Position numbers and translations under genes: made by a program. A model generated the notes under the pieces. The model saw only the letters and a list, made by a program, of their open reading frames with translations. It searched no databases and was not told the origin of the DNA. DNA of 64,000 bases from Sva-07 sp963828415 (GTDB taxonomy: Bacteria > Actinomycetota > Acidimicrobiia > Acidimicrobiales > Ilumatobacteraceae): contig CAWHEI010000009.1 of the NCBI GenBank assembly GCA_963828415.1, positions 585,384 through 649,383 on the forward strand, read 5' to 3'. Below are positions 34,140 through 43,122 of the stretch, piece by piece. How positions within the stretch are numbered: position 1 is the stretch's first letter; every line of letters starts with the position of its first letter.

Positions 34140-35756
34140 GTGTCGACGTCGGAACTCGCGGTGCGCAACCAGGTGGGAGCGACCGATCGGTCGCGCCCCT
34201 CGGTTGCCGTGATCGTCGGACTCGTGGCCATCGTGGTGGCGTTCATCGGGATCGGTGCGCTCCACGCGCTCCAACAGCCGCCGTTTCTCCCGACGGATGA
34301 AACCGCCCACGTCGGCTACGCGCAGGAGATCGCATCGTTCCGACTTCCGCAGATCCGCGAGTTCCCCGAGGTGCCCGTCGAGGCCCGGCAGTGGCAGGCC
34401 GAGCGTTCGATGGCCAACGACATCCGCTACCGCGGGGTGTGGGTCGCCAACCATCCGCCGTTGCACTACATGGCAGTCGCGCCGCTCGTGTGGGCGAGTC
34501 GAGCGGTCGACGCACCCGATGGCGGCCTGATCCTCATGCGCTTCGCCAACGTCGCCTTCGCAGCGGTCGGGGTGATCTTCACGTTCCTGCTCGCGTCGGA
34601 GATCACCCGACGCAATCACCGGCTCGCGTTGCTTGCCGCGGCGCTCGCTGCGCTGGTGCCGCAGGGACACGCCGTCTTCTCACAGGGTCTGAACGATGGG
34701 TTGGGGTTCGCTGCCGGTACGGCTGTCGTGTGGGCCGGCGCTCGCTGCCTGCGGCGCATCGACGCCTTGACGAGACGTGATCTGGCGCTGCTCGCGGCAA
34801 CGGCCGCCATCGCATTCGGTTCCCGAGCGGCCACGATGTTGCTTGCGATCGCTGTCGTCGGCATCGTCGCCTTGCGCCGATTCACTCGGCCTGCACCCAC
34901 AGCGCGCGAGCAACTGCGACGCGCCGTTCGGGTCGCACTGATCGGGCTCGGTCCGGCCGTGGTGCTCTTCGGATGGTTCTACGCCCGCAACATGGTGCTC
35001 TACGGCGACGTCGGCGCGTCGCAGTATCTGCTCGAGATGTTCCGCCGCGAGCGCCGCGGGTCGGTGCTCGACATGATGGTGCGCTGGTCGATGTGGTCGG
35101 ACGTGTACGAGGGGCTGATGTCGCCGACGACCCGACGCCGCATGGTCCCCCCAGGGTCGGTCGTGCTGACGATGATCGCCGCCGCCGGCGTCGGCATCGT
35201 GCTCGTCACCGGACGAATCGCGCGCCAGGTCGAAGTGGCGAAACCTCCGCAGCCGGACCTCGCTCGAGGCGACGCCTCGACGCTGCGCTGGCAGATCTCG
35301 CTGGGACTCGTCGCCATAGCACTCGTTGCGCTCACGATCGCCCAACATGCGAGCGGGGGTGGCAATGCGCACGCTCGCTACACGATGCCTGCGATCGGCG
35401 TTGCCGCCGTGCTGGTGATCATCGGCATGGAACGGATCTGGTCGCGCTGGGCGCCGCTCGGCCTCGTGGTGGTTGCCGGCTGGTGGGCGCTGGTCAACCT
35501 GCCGGTCGACGTCGATCCGACCACCTTGCGCCGCAACCGAGACGACGGTCAGCTTCCACCGTGGCCGCTGCGGGTCCTCCCCTTGAACGACGGTTGGCGC
35601 ACTGGTGCCGGCGTGCTCATCGTGATCGGAGTCGTCACGGCCGTTGTGGTGTTGCTGGCAATGATGCGCTCATCTGCGCGTCCTGTCGGTGGGCCCGACA
35701 CGCTCGGACCCATGTCGCCGGCGCCATCAGGCGATGGCGAGCTCGTCGAGGTCTAG
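34140..35756 (+). CDS. Multi-span membrane protein, GT-C/ArnT-like glycosyltransferase candidate
   Basis: 538 aa from GTG 34140. A first transmembrane helix (VAVIVGLVAIVVAFIGIGAL) is followed by an outer loop PPFLPTDETAHVGYAQEIASF with a DE pair, the usual catalytic site of GT-C enzymes, and about ten further hydrophobic segments. GT-C enzymes use polyprenyl-phosphate sugars to modify lipids or proteins outside the membrane. Sequence similarity is weak by eye, so the class is a proposal. No related gene is next to it. Confidence 0.6.
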   Translation: MSTSELAVRNQVGATDRSRPSVAVIVGLVAIVVAFIGIGALHALQQPPFLPTDETAHVGYAQEIASFRLPQIREFPEVPVEARQWQAERSMANDIRYRGVWVANHPPLHYMAVAPLVWASRAVDAPDGGLILMRFANVAFAAVGVIFTFLLASEITRRNHRLALLAAALAALVPQGHAVFSQGLNDGLGFAAGTAVVWAGARCLRRIDALTRRDLALLAATAAIAFGSRAATMLLAIAVVGIVALRRFTRPAPTAREQLRRAVRVALIGLGPAVVLFGWFYARNMVLYGDVGASQYLLEMFRRERRGSVLDMMVRWSMWSDVYEGLMSPTTRRRMVPPGSVVLTMIAAAGVGIVLVTGRIARQVEVAKPPQPDLARGDASTLRWQISLGLVAIALVALTIAQHASGGGNAHARYTMPAIGVAAVLVIIGMERIWSRWAPLGLVVVAGWWALVNLPVDVDPTTLRRNRDDGQLPPWPLRVLPLNDGWRTGAGVLIVIGVVTAVVVLLAMMRSSARPVGGPDTLGPMSPAPSGDGELVEV

Positions 35757-36949
35757 CCCGCGTCGGCCAACGTACCGCCGATCACTCGCGCGGCGGCGGC
35801 AACACCAGACCCGCCTGTCGGCGCGCCGAGAGAGTGCAGCGCGGCCTCGATGGTCGCGAGGGTCCCCAACAACATCGGCGGGTTGAGGTGGCCCATGTGT
35901 CCGATTCGAAATCGTGCGTCGTCGCTCCCGATGCCGAGCCCGAGCGTCAGGCCCATCTCCCGCTCGCAGATCTCGCGGAGCATCGCTGCATCGATCGTCC
36001 CCGTACGTATCGTCGTCACGGCGTGCGAACGCGCCGCCGCATCGATGATGTTGCAACGCAGGCCGCCGTCGGTGTGCCACGCATCGATCGCCGCCCACAC
36101 CGATCGGGCGAGCACCTCGTGTCGTCGCCACACATTCTCGAGCCCCTCCTCGTCGATCATGTCGAGCGCCTCTCGAAGCGCGTAGATCATCGGGATCGGC
36201 GGGGTGCCGTTGTAGAGCTGGTAGTGCGCCTCGACGTTGCGCCGCGAGGCCCAATCGAGGTAGCCGACTCGAGCGTCCGCGCGCTCGTGGGCCGCCAGCG
36301 CCTTGTCGTTGGCCCACACGAACCCCAGCCCGGGTGGGCACATCAAGCCCTTCTGGCTGGCGGCGACGGTCACATCGACGCCCCACTCGTCCATCTCGAA
36401 GCGATCGCAGCCGAGTGATGCGATCGCGTCCACCATCAACAGAGCGGGGTGGCCGGCAGCATCGATCGCCCGACGGATGGCCGCGATGTCGTTGCGGACT
36501 CCAGTGGCGGTGTCGGCGAGCACGACGAGGATGCTGCGGATCGTGTGGTCGTTGTCGGCGCGCAGCCGCTCCTCGACAGCCGCCGGATCGACCGGGCCAT
36601 CGTCGGATCCGGGCAACACCTCGACGTCGGCGCCGCTCAACGCTGCCTGTTGACCCCAGATCACCGCAAACGTGCCCGATTCGAGCACGAGCAGACGATC
36701 GCCGCGACGGACGGTGTTGGACACCGCCATCTGCCACGCGGCGTGGCCGTTGCCGATGACGACGAACACCTCGCCATCGGTGCGCGCGATCGCCGGCAGA
36801 TCGGCGAACAGGCTGTTGGAGACGTCGATCAGCGGCCCGTCGTAGATGTTCGGCATCGGCCGGTGCATGGCGGCGAGTACCCGGTCGGGGACGATGGACG
36901 GACCGGGGATCGCCACCTGCGAGCGGCCGTGGCGCAACGTCGGCGACAC
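35753..36949 (-). CDS. Class V aminotransferase (serine-glyoxylate / alanine-glyoxylate type)
   Basis: 398 aa PLP enzyme. It has VAIPGPSIVPDRVLAAMHRPM, VVIGNGHAAWQMAVSNTVRRGD, LMVDAIASLGCDRFEMDEWGVDVTVAASQKGLMCPPGLGF (PLP-binding lysine in SQKG), and C-terminal RFRIGHMGHLNPPMLLGTLATIEAAL. The pattern matches serine-glyoxylate aminotransferase-like proteins, which use glyoxylate as amino acceptor. GTG 36949 lies 3 bp after the upstream F420-type gene's stop, so they are coupled. It converges with the GT-C-like gene. Confidence 0.88.
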   Translation of the reverse strand: MSPTLRHGRSQVAIPGPSIVPDRVLAAMHRPMPNIYDGPLIDVSNSLFADLPAIARTDGEVFVVIGNGHAAWQMAVSNTVRRGDRLLVLESGTFAVIWGQQAALSGADVEVLPGSDDGPVDPAAVEERLRADNDHTIRSILVVLADTATGVRNDIAAIRRAIDAAGHPALLMVDAIASLGCDRFEMDEWGVDVTVAASQKGLMCPPGLGFVWANDKALAAHERADARVGYLDWASRRNVEAHYQLYNGTPPIPMIYALREALDMIDEEGLENVWRRHEVLARSVWAAIDAWHTDGGLRCNIIDAAARSHAVTTIRTGTIDAAMLREICEREMGLTLGLGIGSDDARFRIGHMGHLNPPMLLGTLATIEAALHSLGAPTGGSGVAAAARVIGGTLADAG

Positions 36950-36952
36950 AGA

Positions 36953-37990
36953 TCAGCCGAGTACGAGTTCGGCGAAGCTCGGCAGTGCGATCGCCGGTCC
37001 GCTGACGAGGAACTCGGTGATGCACGTCTCGCGCCACTTCGCGAGTTCGTCACGGATCTTGTCGGGCGGGCCGACGAGGGCGACATCTTCGACCATTGCC
37101 AAGGGAATGGCTGCGGCGGCCTCGGCCTTCTTGCCCTGCAGGTACAGGTCCTGGACCGTGTCGGCGACGTCGCCGTATCCCATCCGTGCGAAGACCTCGT
37201 AGTGGAAGTTGGCTCCCTTCGCTCCCATGCCGCCGGCGTACAACGCCAGGAACGGGCGCACCAGGTCGGCGCACTTCTCGGCGTCGTCGCCGGGGATGAT
37301 CATGGCGGTCGCGGTCACCTCGAAGCGGTCCTTCTTCGTCGGGTCGCCCGATGCGTCGAATCCCTCCTGGAGGCAGTCGCGGTAGAACTTGTCGTCCTTC
37401 GGCGAGAAGAACAGCGGCAACCAGCCGTCGCAGATCTCGGCCGACAGCGCCACGTTCTTCGGACCTTCGGCGGCGAGGTAGATCGGGATGTCGTTGCGCA
37501 GCGGGTGCACGGTGGACTTGAGCGCCTTGCCGAGTCCAGCACCGCCGTCGTACGGCATGTCGTAGAACTCGCCGTGGAACTCGACGGGCTGTTCGCGAGC
37601 GACGATCGAGCGCACGATCTCGACGTACTCGCGGGTCCGCGCGAGCGGCTTCGGGTACGGCTGGCCGTACCACCCTTCGACCACCTGTGGACCTGAGGCG
37701 CCCAGGCCGAGGATGAACCGTCCGTTCGACAGGTGGTCCATCGTGATCGCCGCCATCGCGGTGGCGGCGGGGGTGCGCGCCGACATCTGCATGATCGCTG
37801 TTCCGAGCTGCAAGGTCTCGGTTGCCGCGCCCCACCAGGCCAGTGGGGTCAGCGCATCGGACCCGTATGCCTCGGCGGTCCACACCGAGTTGAACCCGAG
37901 TCGCTCGGCTTCCTTGACCGCTTCGAGCGCGCCCTTGGGTGGGCCCGCGGACCAGTAGCCAGTGTTGTAGCCGAGCTTGATGTCTCCCAT
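36953..37990 (-). CDS. F420-dependent luciferase-like monooxygenase/oxidoreductase
   Basis: 345 aa. IKLGYNTGYWSAGPPKGALEAVKEAERLGFNSVWTAEAYGSDALTPLAWWGAATETLQLGTAIMQMSARTPAATAMAA is the luciferase-like TIM-barrel start typical of actinobacterial F420-dependent enzymes. RFILGLGASGPQVVEGWYG and IPIYLAAEGPKNVALSAEICDGWLPLFFSP follow. It probably reduces or oxidises an organic substrate with F420; the substrate is unknown. ATG 37990 is preferred over longer extensions that lack conservation. Confidence 0.87.
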   Translation of the reverse strand: MGDIKLGYNTGYWSAGPPKGALEAVKEAERLGFNSVWTAEAYGSDALTPLAWWGAATETLQLGTAIMQMSARTPAATAMAAITMDHLSNGRFILGLGASGPQVVEGWYGQPYPKPLARTREYVEIVRSIVAREQPVEFHGEFYDMPYDGGAGLGKALKSTVHPLRNDIPIYLAAEGPKNVALSAEICDGWLPLFFSPKDDKFYRDCLQEGFDASGDPTKKDRFEVTATAMIIPGDDAEKCADLVRPFLALYAGGMGAKGANFHYEVFARMGYGDVADTVQDLYLQGKKAEAAAAIPLAMVEDVALVGPPDKIRDELAKWRETCITEFLVSGPAIALPSFAELVLG

Positions 37991-38035
37991 CGCCTCACCG
38001 TACGCGACGAGGCGGCGGTGGGGCATGCTGGGGGA

Positions 38036-38458
38036 GTGGGAGCAGCCGACGATCGCCTCGTGGTGACCGACAGCGTGCGGATCCCGCGTCACGAACTCGT
38101 GGTGAGCTTCAGTCCGTCCGGCGGCCCCGGCGGCCAGCACGCGAACAAGGCAGCGACCCGAGCCGAGTTGACCTTCGAGGTCGAGGCGTCGTCGGCGTTC
38201 TCGGCGAGCGAACGCTCGCGGGTGCTGTCGAAGCTGGGCCCGACGGTCCGTGTCGTCGCCGACGACGAACGCTCGCAGCTCCGCAACCGTGCCCTCGCCG
38301 AGGAGCGCCTGGCCGCGAAGTTGCGCGATGCACTCCACGTGCCGCGTCGTCGGCGGGCGACGCAACCGACACGCGGGTCGCAACGGCGGCGGGTGGCGGC
38401 GAAGAAGCAACGCGGCGAGACGAAGCGTTACCGCCGCCCGCCGACGATCGACGACTGA
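38036..38458 (+). CDS. arfB: Alternative ribosome-rescue factor B (peptidyl-tRNA hydrolase with GGQ motif)
   Basis: 140 aa from GTG 38036. VRIPRHELVVSFSPSGGPGGQHANKAATRAEL holds the GGQ motif (residues about 32-34) of class I release factors, without the codon-recognition domain. The C-terminal tail is strongly basic (RRRRATQPTRGSQRRRVAAKKQRGETKRYRR), as needed to enter the empty mRNA channel. ArfB hydrolyses peptidyl-tRNA on stalled ribosomes. It is divergent from the F420-type gene with 45 bp between them. Confidence 0.9.
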   Translation: MGAADDRLVVTDSVRIPRHELVVSFSPSGGPGGQHANKAATRAELTFEVEASSAFSASERSRVLSKLGPTVRVVADDERSQLRNRALAEERLAAKLRDALHVPRRRRATQPTRGSQRRRVAAKKQRGETKRYRRPPTIDD

Positions 38459-38476
38459 CCAGCGACCACCCGCGCG

Positions 38477-39688
38477 TCAGGTCGGGGTGAAGGTGACGGG
38501 GAGATGCGTCGGGCCGAAGATGGCGGTGGTGGCGGGCTTCCACTCGATTGTGCCGTCGACGGCCAGATCCGGCATCCGGCGAGCGAGGATCGGCAGCGCC
38601 TCTTGGAGCTCGGCACGCGCCAGCGCCGCACCGAGGCAGTAGTGGATGCCGGAGCCGAACGTCAGCTGCGGTTGACCAGACGGTTCGCGAGTGATGTCGA
38701 ACGCACCCGGATCGTCGAACACGGTCGCATCGCGGTTCGCCATCGCCATCGACGTCATCACGATCGTCCCAGCAGGAAACAGCACGTCGCGATACTCGAT
38801 GTCCTCGCTCGCGAAGCGGGCGGTCCCGCGGACGGCGCCGAAGTAACGCATCACCTCTTCGACTGCCCGCGGGGCGATGTCGGGATCATCGGCCAACAGC
38901 TTCCACTGATCCGGATGGTTCGACAGCAGCCCGACGGCACAACCCAGCTGGTTGCGGGTGGTGTCGGTGCCGCCGACGATCACGGCATCGACCATCATCA
39001 CCAGCTCGTCGGTGCTGAGGCGGTCGCCTTCCTCCTCGGCCGCGATCAGGTCGGTGATCAGGTCGTCCTGGGGATCGTTGCGGCGATCTGCGATGAGACC
39101 GCGCGAGTACTCGTCGAGTTCGGCCTGAGCAGCCTTGATCACATCGAGTTCCTCGAGCACGTTGCCGTTGAAGATGCGCAGCACGTCTTCCGCGAGACGC
39201 GAGAAGAGCTGCCAGTCCCTCCGCGGTGCGCCGAGGAGCTCGCAGATGATCGGGATCGGGTACGGCTCGCAGATGTCGACGGCGATGTCGGCTCGGCCCG
39301 TCGGCGCTACTGCATCGACCAGTTCGTCGACCACCTCGCGCATGAACGGTCGCAGCCGGTCGGCCGACCGTGGTGAGAACGACTTCGCGACCAGGCGCCG
39401 CAACCGTGTGTGCACGTCGCCTTCCGCCGACAGGATCGACACTCGGCGATTGGCGAGGAAGTCCTCGTCGGTGATCCCCATCATCTCGGGGATCTTCGAC
39501 GTGGCGCTGTGCCAACGCTTGTCGCGGAGTACTGCGACGACATCGGGGTACTGGAGGATCGAGTAGCCGATGGCGTTGCGGACCATCCAGTGGTTGCCGG
39601 CGAGCAACGCGATCAGTTCCTGTCGTTCCGTGTCGCTCAGGCTCGGATCGTCGATCGACGGCAGGTCCAGGTCAGCCACGTTGGTCAT
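38477..39688 (-). CDS. Cytochrome P450
   Basis: 403 aa soluble bacterial P450. The I-helix oxygen-activation site is VGGTDTTRNQLG, the K-helix ExxR is EEVMRYF, and the heme loop LTFGSGIHYCLGAALARAELQ provides the cysteine ligand. It needs a ferredoxin partner; none is adjacent. Substrate unknown. It converges with arfB across 18 bp. Confidence 0.94.
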   Translation of the reverse strand: MTNVADLDLPSIDDPSLSDTERQELIALLAGNHWMVRNAIGYSILQYPDVVAVLRDKRWHSATSKIPEMMGITDEDFLANRRVSILSAEGDVHTRLRRLVAKSFSPRSADRLRPFMREVVDELVDAVAPTGRADIAVDICEPYPIPIICELLGAPRRDWQLFSRLAEDVLRIFNGNVLEELDVIKAAQAELDEYSRGLIADRRNDPQDDLITDLIAAEEEGDRLSTDELVMMVDAVIVGGTDTTRNQLGCAVGLLSNHPDQWKLLADDPDIAPRAVEEVMRYFGAVRGTARFASEDIEYRDVLFPAGTIVMTSMAMANRDATVFDDPGAFDITREPSGQPQLTFGSGIHYCLGAALARAELQEALPILARRMPDLAVDGTIEWKPATTAIFGPTHLPVTFTPT

Positions 39689-39721
39689 CGGCCCACCGTA
39701 GGTGAATGCTCGTACCGGTGA

Positions 39722-40855
39722 TCAGCCTGCGGCCAGGGCATCGATCGCCGTCGCCCCGAGTGACTCGGCCACGACGGCATTGGCGTACTGGCCGTCGACG
39801 GTGTTGAGGCCGTGCGCGATCGCCGGGTCGCGTCGTGCGGCGCCGATCGCGCCGTGCACCGCCACGTCGAGCAGGTACGGCAGCGTCGCATTGGTGAGCG
39901 CGTAGGTGCTCGTGTGCGGAACGGCACCCGGCATGTTGCCGACGGCGTAGTGCACCACGCCGTGCTCGACATAGGTGGGCTCGTCGTGGGTGGTTTCGCG
40001 CGTCGTGGCGATGCAGCCGCCCTGGTCGACGGCGACGTCGACGATGACCGCTCGTGGCTTCATCGCCCGCACCATCTCGTCGCTGACCACGATCGGAGCC
40101 CGACCACCGGCCACGAGCACCGCACCGATCACCAGGTCGGCGTCGGCCACGGCCCGCTCGATGGCACCACGGTTCGACGCGGCCGTCATGATGCGACCCC
40201 GGTGGATCTGGTCGACGAAACGCAGCCGATCGAGGTTCTTGTCGATCAGCACCACCTCGGCCTCCATGCCGGCGGCGATCCACGCCGAGTTCCAGCCGAC
40301 ATTGCCCGCACCGAGAACGACGACCTTGGCGGGCCGCACGCCGGGTGCGCCACCCATCAGCACGCCCCGGCCGCCGTTGTGCCGTTCGAGGAAGTGCGCA
40401 CCCATCTGTGGTGCGAGTCGACCGGCGACCTCGCTCATCGGAGCGAGCAGCGGGAGCGAGCCGTCGGCCGACTGGACCGTCTCGTAGGCGACCGACGTGG
40501 TGCCGGCCGCCAGCAACGCTGCAGCGACCGCAGGGTAGGCGGCGAGATGGAGATAGGTGAACAGCGTGAGGTCGGGGCGCAGGAAGCCGAACTCCTCGGG
40601 TTTCGGTTCTTTGACCTTGACGACCATCTCCTGCGACCACGCGTCGGCGGCGGTCGGCACGATGTCGGCGCCGGCGGCCACGTAGTCGGCGTCGGTGATC
40701 GATGCCCCTTCGCCCGCGCCGGTCTCGACCAGCACCTCGACGCCGAAACGTTCGAGCTCGCGCACGCCGTCGGGGGTCATCGCCACTCGGTGCTCGGCGG
40801 TCTTCACCTCGCGCGGGACGCCCACGGTGCGGATGGCGGGTGCGGAGTCAGTCAT
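39722..40855 (-). CDS. ald: Alanine dehydrogenase
   Basis: 377 aa, the usual length. It has VGVPREVKTAEHRVAMTPDGV (substrate/proton relay Arg, His), VVKVKEPKPEEF (catalytic Lys), THLHLAA-equivalent LFTYLHLAAYP, the Rossmann motif VVVLGAGNVGWNSAWIAAGM and VVDVAVDQGGCIATTRETTHDEPTYVEHGVVHYAVGNMPGAVP. It interconverts L-alanine with pyruvate plus ammonia using NAD. ATG 40855 chosen; longer upstream extension is not conserved. Divergent from the hydroxyacid dehydrogenase gene. Confidence 0.93.
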   Translation of the reverse strand: MTDSAPAIRTVGVPREVKTAEHRVAMTPDGVRELERFGVEVLVETGAGEGASITDADYVAAGADIVPTAADAWSQEMVVKVKEPKPEEFGFLRPDLTLFTYLHLAAYPAVAAALLAAGTTSVAYETVQSADGSLPLLAPMSEVAGRLAPQMGAHFLERHNGGRGVLMGGAPGVRPAKVVVLGAGNVGWNSAWIAAGMEAEVVLIDKNLDRLRFVDQIHRGRIMTAASNRGAIERAVADADLVIGAVLVAGGRAPIVVSDEMVRAMKPRAVIVDVAVDQGGCIATTRETTHDEPTYVEHGVVHYAVGNMPGAVPHTSTYALTNATLPYLLDVAVHGAIGAARRDPAIAHGLNTVDGQYANAVVAESLGATAIDALAAG

Positions 40856-40914
40856 GGGCCTCATCATGCCTGATCGATCATGGCCGCCGTCGCGACCACT
40901 ACCGTCGTGGCCAG

Positions 40915-41838
40915 ATGACGAACACCGATGCACCACGAATCCACCTCGGCCCCACGGGCGGACCCGACTGGCTCGCCGATGCGGTGATCGCCGGCGGCGG
41001 CGAACTCGTCGGCCCAGAGCACGCGGAGGCGGTGGTCTGGGCCGATGCCCGAGCCGTGGGTTCGCTGCGCGAGGTCCTCGATGACGCCGACCACATCCGC
41101 TGGGTGCAGCTTCCCTTCGCAGGCATCGAGAACTTCGTCGAGCATCTCGACCACGACCGCACGTGGACGTGCGGCAAGGGCGTCTATGCCGAACCGGTCG
41201 CCGAGATGGCGCTCGCGCTCGGCATCGCAGGGCTTCGCCACGTCGGTGCGTACGCCCAGGCCACGGAGTGGTCCGGTCCCCACGGGCACAATCTGCTCGA
41301 CGGGCGAGTCACGATCCTCGGTGGCGGTGGCATCACGGAATCGCTGGTTCGGCTGCTGCAACCCTGGCACTGCGACATCACGGTCGTGCGCAATCGGGCC
41401 GAGCCGATGGACGGCGTCGACGAGGTGCTCGAGGCCGACCGGTTCGCCGACGCTCTCCCCGGGGCCGACCTCGTGGTGCTCGCGCTCGCGCTGACACCGG
41501 ACACCGAGGGGATGTTCTCCGCCGACGAGTTCGGCTTGATGGAGGAGCATGCGTGGATCGTCAACGTCGCTCGCGGCCGTCACATCGTGACCGACGATCT
41601 CGTCGACGCGCTCCGCAATGGTGTGATCGGCGGCGCAGGACTCGACGTCACCGACCCCGAACCGCTCCCCGCCGGCCACCCGCTGTGGTCGCTGCCGAAC
41701 TGCATCATCACGCCGCACGTGGGCAACACACCCGAGATGGCCAAGCCGCTCCTGGCGCAACGGGTCACCGAGAACGTGCGGCGTTTCGCACGCGGCGAGG
41801 ACCTCGTCGGACTCGTCGACGTCGACGCCGGCTATTGA
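40915..41838 (+). CDS. D-isomer-specific 2-hydroxyacid dehydrogenase family protein
   Basis: 307 aa. The NAD-binding half contains VTILGGGGITESLVRLLQPW (a GxGxxG variant ending in T), then LVVLALALTPDTEGMF, the catalytic Arg in WIVNVARGRHIVTDDL, the Glu in DVTDPEPLPAGHPLW, and the His in IITPHVGNTPE. It oxidises a 2-hydroxyacid or reduces a 2-oxoacid. ATG 40915 lies 59 bp from the divergent ald start. Confidence 0.88.
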   Translation: MTNTDAPRIHLGPTGGPDWLADAVIAGGGELVGPEHAEAVVWADARAVGSLREVLDDADHIRWVQLPFAGIENFVEHLDHDRTWTCGKGVYAEPVAEMALALGIAGLRHVGAYAQATEWSGPHGHNLLDGRVTILGGGGITESLVRLLQPWHCDITVVRNRAEPMDGVDEVLEADRFADALPGADLVVLALALTPDTEGMFSADEFGLMEEHAWIVNVARGRHIVTDDLVDALRNGVIGGAGLDVTDPEPLPAGHPLWSLPNCIITPHVGNTPEMAKPLLAQRVTENVRRFARGEDLVGLVDVDAGY

Positions 41839-41867
41839 CCCGGCGGCACCCGTAGCGTGATCGGACC

Positions 41868-42497
41868 GTGTCCGGCCTGACCCACTACGACGTGCTCGGC
41901 GTTGCGTCGACCGCTCGCGTCGACGAGATCCGCGAGGCCTACCGGCGGCTCGCTCGCGAGCACCACCCCGACCGCACCGCCGCGACCGGCAGTGCCGTCG
42001 GGCCCGTCTCGATGTCGGCGATCAACGAGGCGTACCGGGTGCTGAACGATCCGGGGCGTCGAGCGGTCTACGACGCATCGCTTCGCCAAGGTCCGGCTCG
42101 CGGGCCGGCGGCACCGCCGTCTTCGACGCCTCCGACCCCGTCAACGGCGCCGACGATGCCGACGTTCCCGAGCCACCTCGGCCCGGCGCGGTTCCCGTGG
42201 CGATCCGTGTCCTTCGTCGCGTTGCTGGCGATCATCGGCATCGTCGTGATGGCCCAGTTCACCGAGCCCGGTGAGCCGCGAGGCCCCGACGGCATCATTC
42301 AGATCGGGTCGTGTGTCACGATCGAACCGAACGGTGATGCCCGCGAAGTCGCGTGTACCGCTGACCCCGCTGTCGACCTCGTCGTCGAAGCATTCGTCCC
42401 GTTCTCTGCGTCATGTCCTGGAGCGACCGTCGCTCACCGGGACCGCCAGGGGATGGGCGTCGCGTGCGTCGGCGTGACGGTCGACGCCGACGGTTGA
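41868..42497 (+). CDS. J-domain (DnaJ-like) membrane protein
   Basis: 209 aa from GTG 41868. The N-terminal J domain (residues about 5-70) is LTHYDVLGVASTARVDEIREAYRRLAREHHPDR with the HPD triad needed to stimulate DnaK. A Pro/Thr/Ser-rich linker and one transmembrane helix (VSFVALLAIIGIVVMAQF) follow, leaving a C-terminal extracytoplasmic domain with several cysteines. It probably recruits DnaK to the membrane. The gene is intact and ends 60 bp before the tRNA. Confidence 0.85.
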   Translation: MSGLTHYDVLGVASTARVDEIREAYRRLAREHHPDRTAATGSAVGPVSMSAINEAYRVLNDPGRRAVYDASLRQGPARGPAAPPSSTPPTPSTAPTMPTFPSHLGPARFPWRSVSFVALLAIIGIVVMAQFTEPGEPRGPDGIIQIGSCVTIEPNGDAREVACTADPAVDLVVEAFVPFSASCPGATVAHRDRQGMGVACVGVTVDADG

Positions 42498-42515
42498 GCC
42501 CGCTGCCGGTCTGGT

Positions 42516-42543
42516 GTGACATCCACAGTGCCGCTGCTAACTT
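42516..42543 (+). promoter_or_regulatory. Promoter of tRNA-Val
   Basis: GTGACA (42516-42521) and TAACTT (42538-42543) are spaced by 16 bp. The first matches the -35 consensus at five of six positions; the second is a weaker -10. The predicted start would be about 8 nt before the tRNA 5' end at 42558. Confidence 0.4.
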
Positions 42544-42557
42544 GTGGGTTCCCTCAG

Positions 42558-42630
42558 GGGCGATTAGCTCAGCTGGAAGAGCGCCACGTTCACACCGTGG
42601 AGGTCGGGAGATCGAGACTCCCATCGCCCA
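42558..42630 (+). tRNA. tRNA-Val (anticodon CAC), integration site
   Basis: 73 nt. The acceptor stem GGGCGAT pairs with ATCGCCC; the D arm is GCTCAGCTGGAAGAGC; the anticodon stem CCACG/CGTGG holds loop TTCACAC, anticodon CAC; the T arm is GGGAG-ATCGAGA-CTCCC; the discriminator is A. CCA is not encoded. The last 42 bases, starting at the anticodon loop, are repeated at 51604-51645, marking it as the attachment site of the mobile element. Confidence 0.95.
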
Positions 42631-42631
42631 C
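42589..42631. repeat. attL of the integrated element (43-bp direct repeat)
   Basis: Starts at the anticodon loop TTCACACCGTGG and ends one base beyond the tRNA discriminator (ATCGCCCAC). It is identical over 43 bp to 51604-51646. Tyrosine integrases commonly cross over in the anticodon loop, as here. Confidence 0.92.
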
Positions 42632-42640
42632 CCTATAAGC

Positions 42641-42672
42641 CCTGGTCAGAGGCCATATCGCCCGACCAGGCC
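42641..42672. terminator. Hairpin downstream of tRNA-Val
   Basis: CCTGGTC (42641-42647) and GACCAGG (42666-42672) form a perfect 7-bp stem with an 18-nt loop, beginning 11 nt after the tRNA end. It belongs to the element, not to the original chromosome, and may end tRNA transcription after integration. No T-run follows. Confidence 0.4.
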
Positions 42673-42687
42673 GGTTGCGACCAACCG

Positions 42688-42712
42688 CCAGGTGCACACC
42701 AGGTGCACAGGA
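42688..42712. repeat. Left integrase arm-site-like repeat
   Basis: Two adjacent 11-mers CAGGTGCACAC and CAGGTGCACAG, preceded by CGC. The 25-bp unit is identical to 51472-51496 at the other end of the element, in the same orientation. Tandem arm-type sites near both ends are typical for tyrosine integrases. The rest of the 42632-42888 gap holds the hairpin above and the promoter below. Confidence 0.7.
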
Positions 42713-42875
42713 TTTCCCGCCATCAGTCGTGACGTGCCACCTTGCAACGGATGCGTCGGCACGAGTCGACACCAGACATCACGTCGTGACTCGGTGTTGT
42801 GGGCGCGTCGGAGCACGTTCCGAGCGGCCGTCCCGCGATCCCTCAACCTCGCCGATCGTCGCGTGGACGAAGGGC

Positions 42876-42881
42876 TAGCAT
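42876..42881 (+). promoter_or_regulatory. -10 element TAGCAT for a leaderless DUF433 transcript
   Basis: TAGCAT lies 7 nt before the GTG at 42889, the spacing expected if transcription starts at the start codon. No ribosome binding site is visible. Confidence 0.4.
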
Positions 42882-42888
42882 CGACATC

Positions 42889-43122
42889 GTGACGTTGCTC
42901 GACCGGATCACCGTGAACCCGGAGATCTGTCACGGGTCGCCGACTATTCGAGGACTCCGCTATCCCGTGTCGATGATCATGGGCCTGCTGGCCAGTGGGA
43001 TGACGACGGACGAAGTGTTGGCGGACTATGCCGACCTCGAGCGCGACGACGTACTTGCGGCGCTCGAGTACGCGGCGAAGGTCACTCAGACTCGCACCTC
43101 GGTACCGACGTCAGCGGCGTAG
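42889..43122 (+). CDS. DUF433 protein, antitoxin-like
   Basis: 77 aa from GTG 42889. LLDRITVNPEICHGSPTIRGLRYPVSMIMGLLASGMTTDEVLADYADLERDDVLAALEYAAKV is the DUF433 domain, a small helix-turn-helix found as the first gene of DUF433-DUF5615 pairs, which are treated as toxin-antitoxin-like. Its stop TAG is immediately followed by the ATG of the partner. Leaderless promoter. Antitoxin role is by association. Confidence 0.85.
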   Translation: MTLLDRITVNPEICHGSPTIRGLRYPVSMIMGLLASGMTTDEVLADYADLERDDVLAALEYAAKVTQTRTSVPTSAA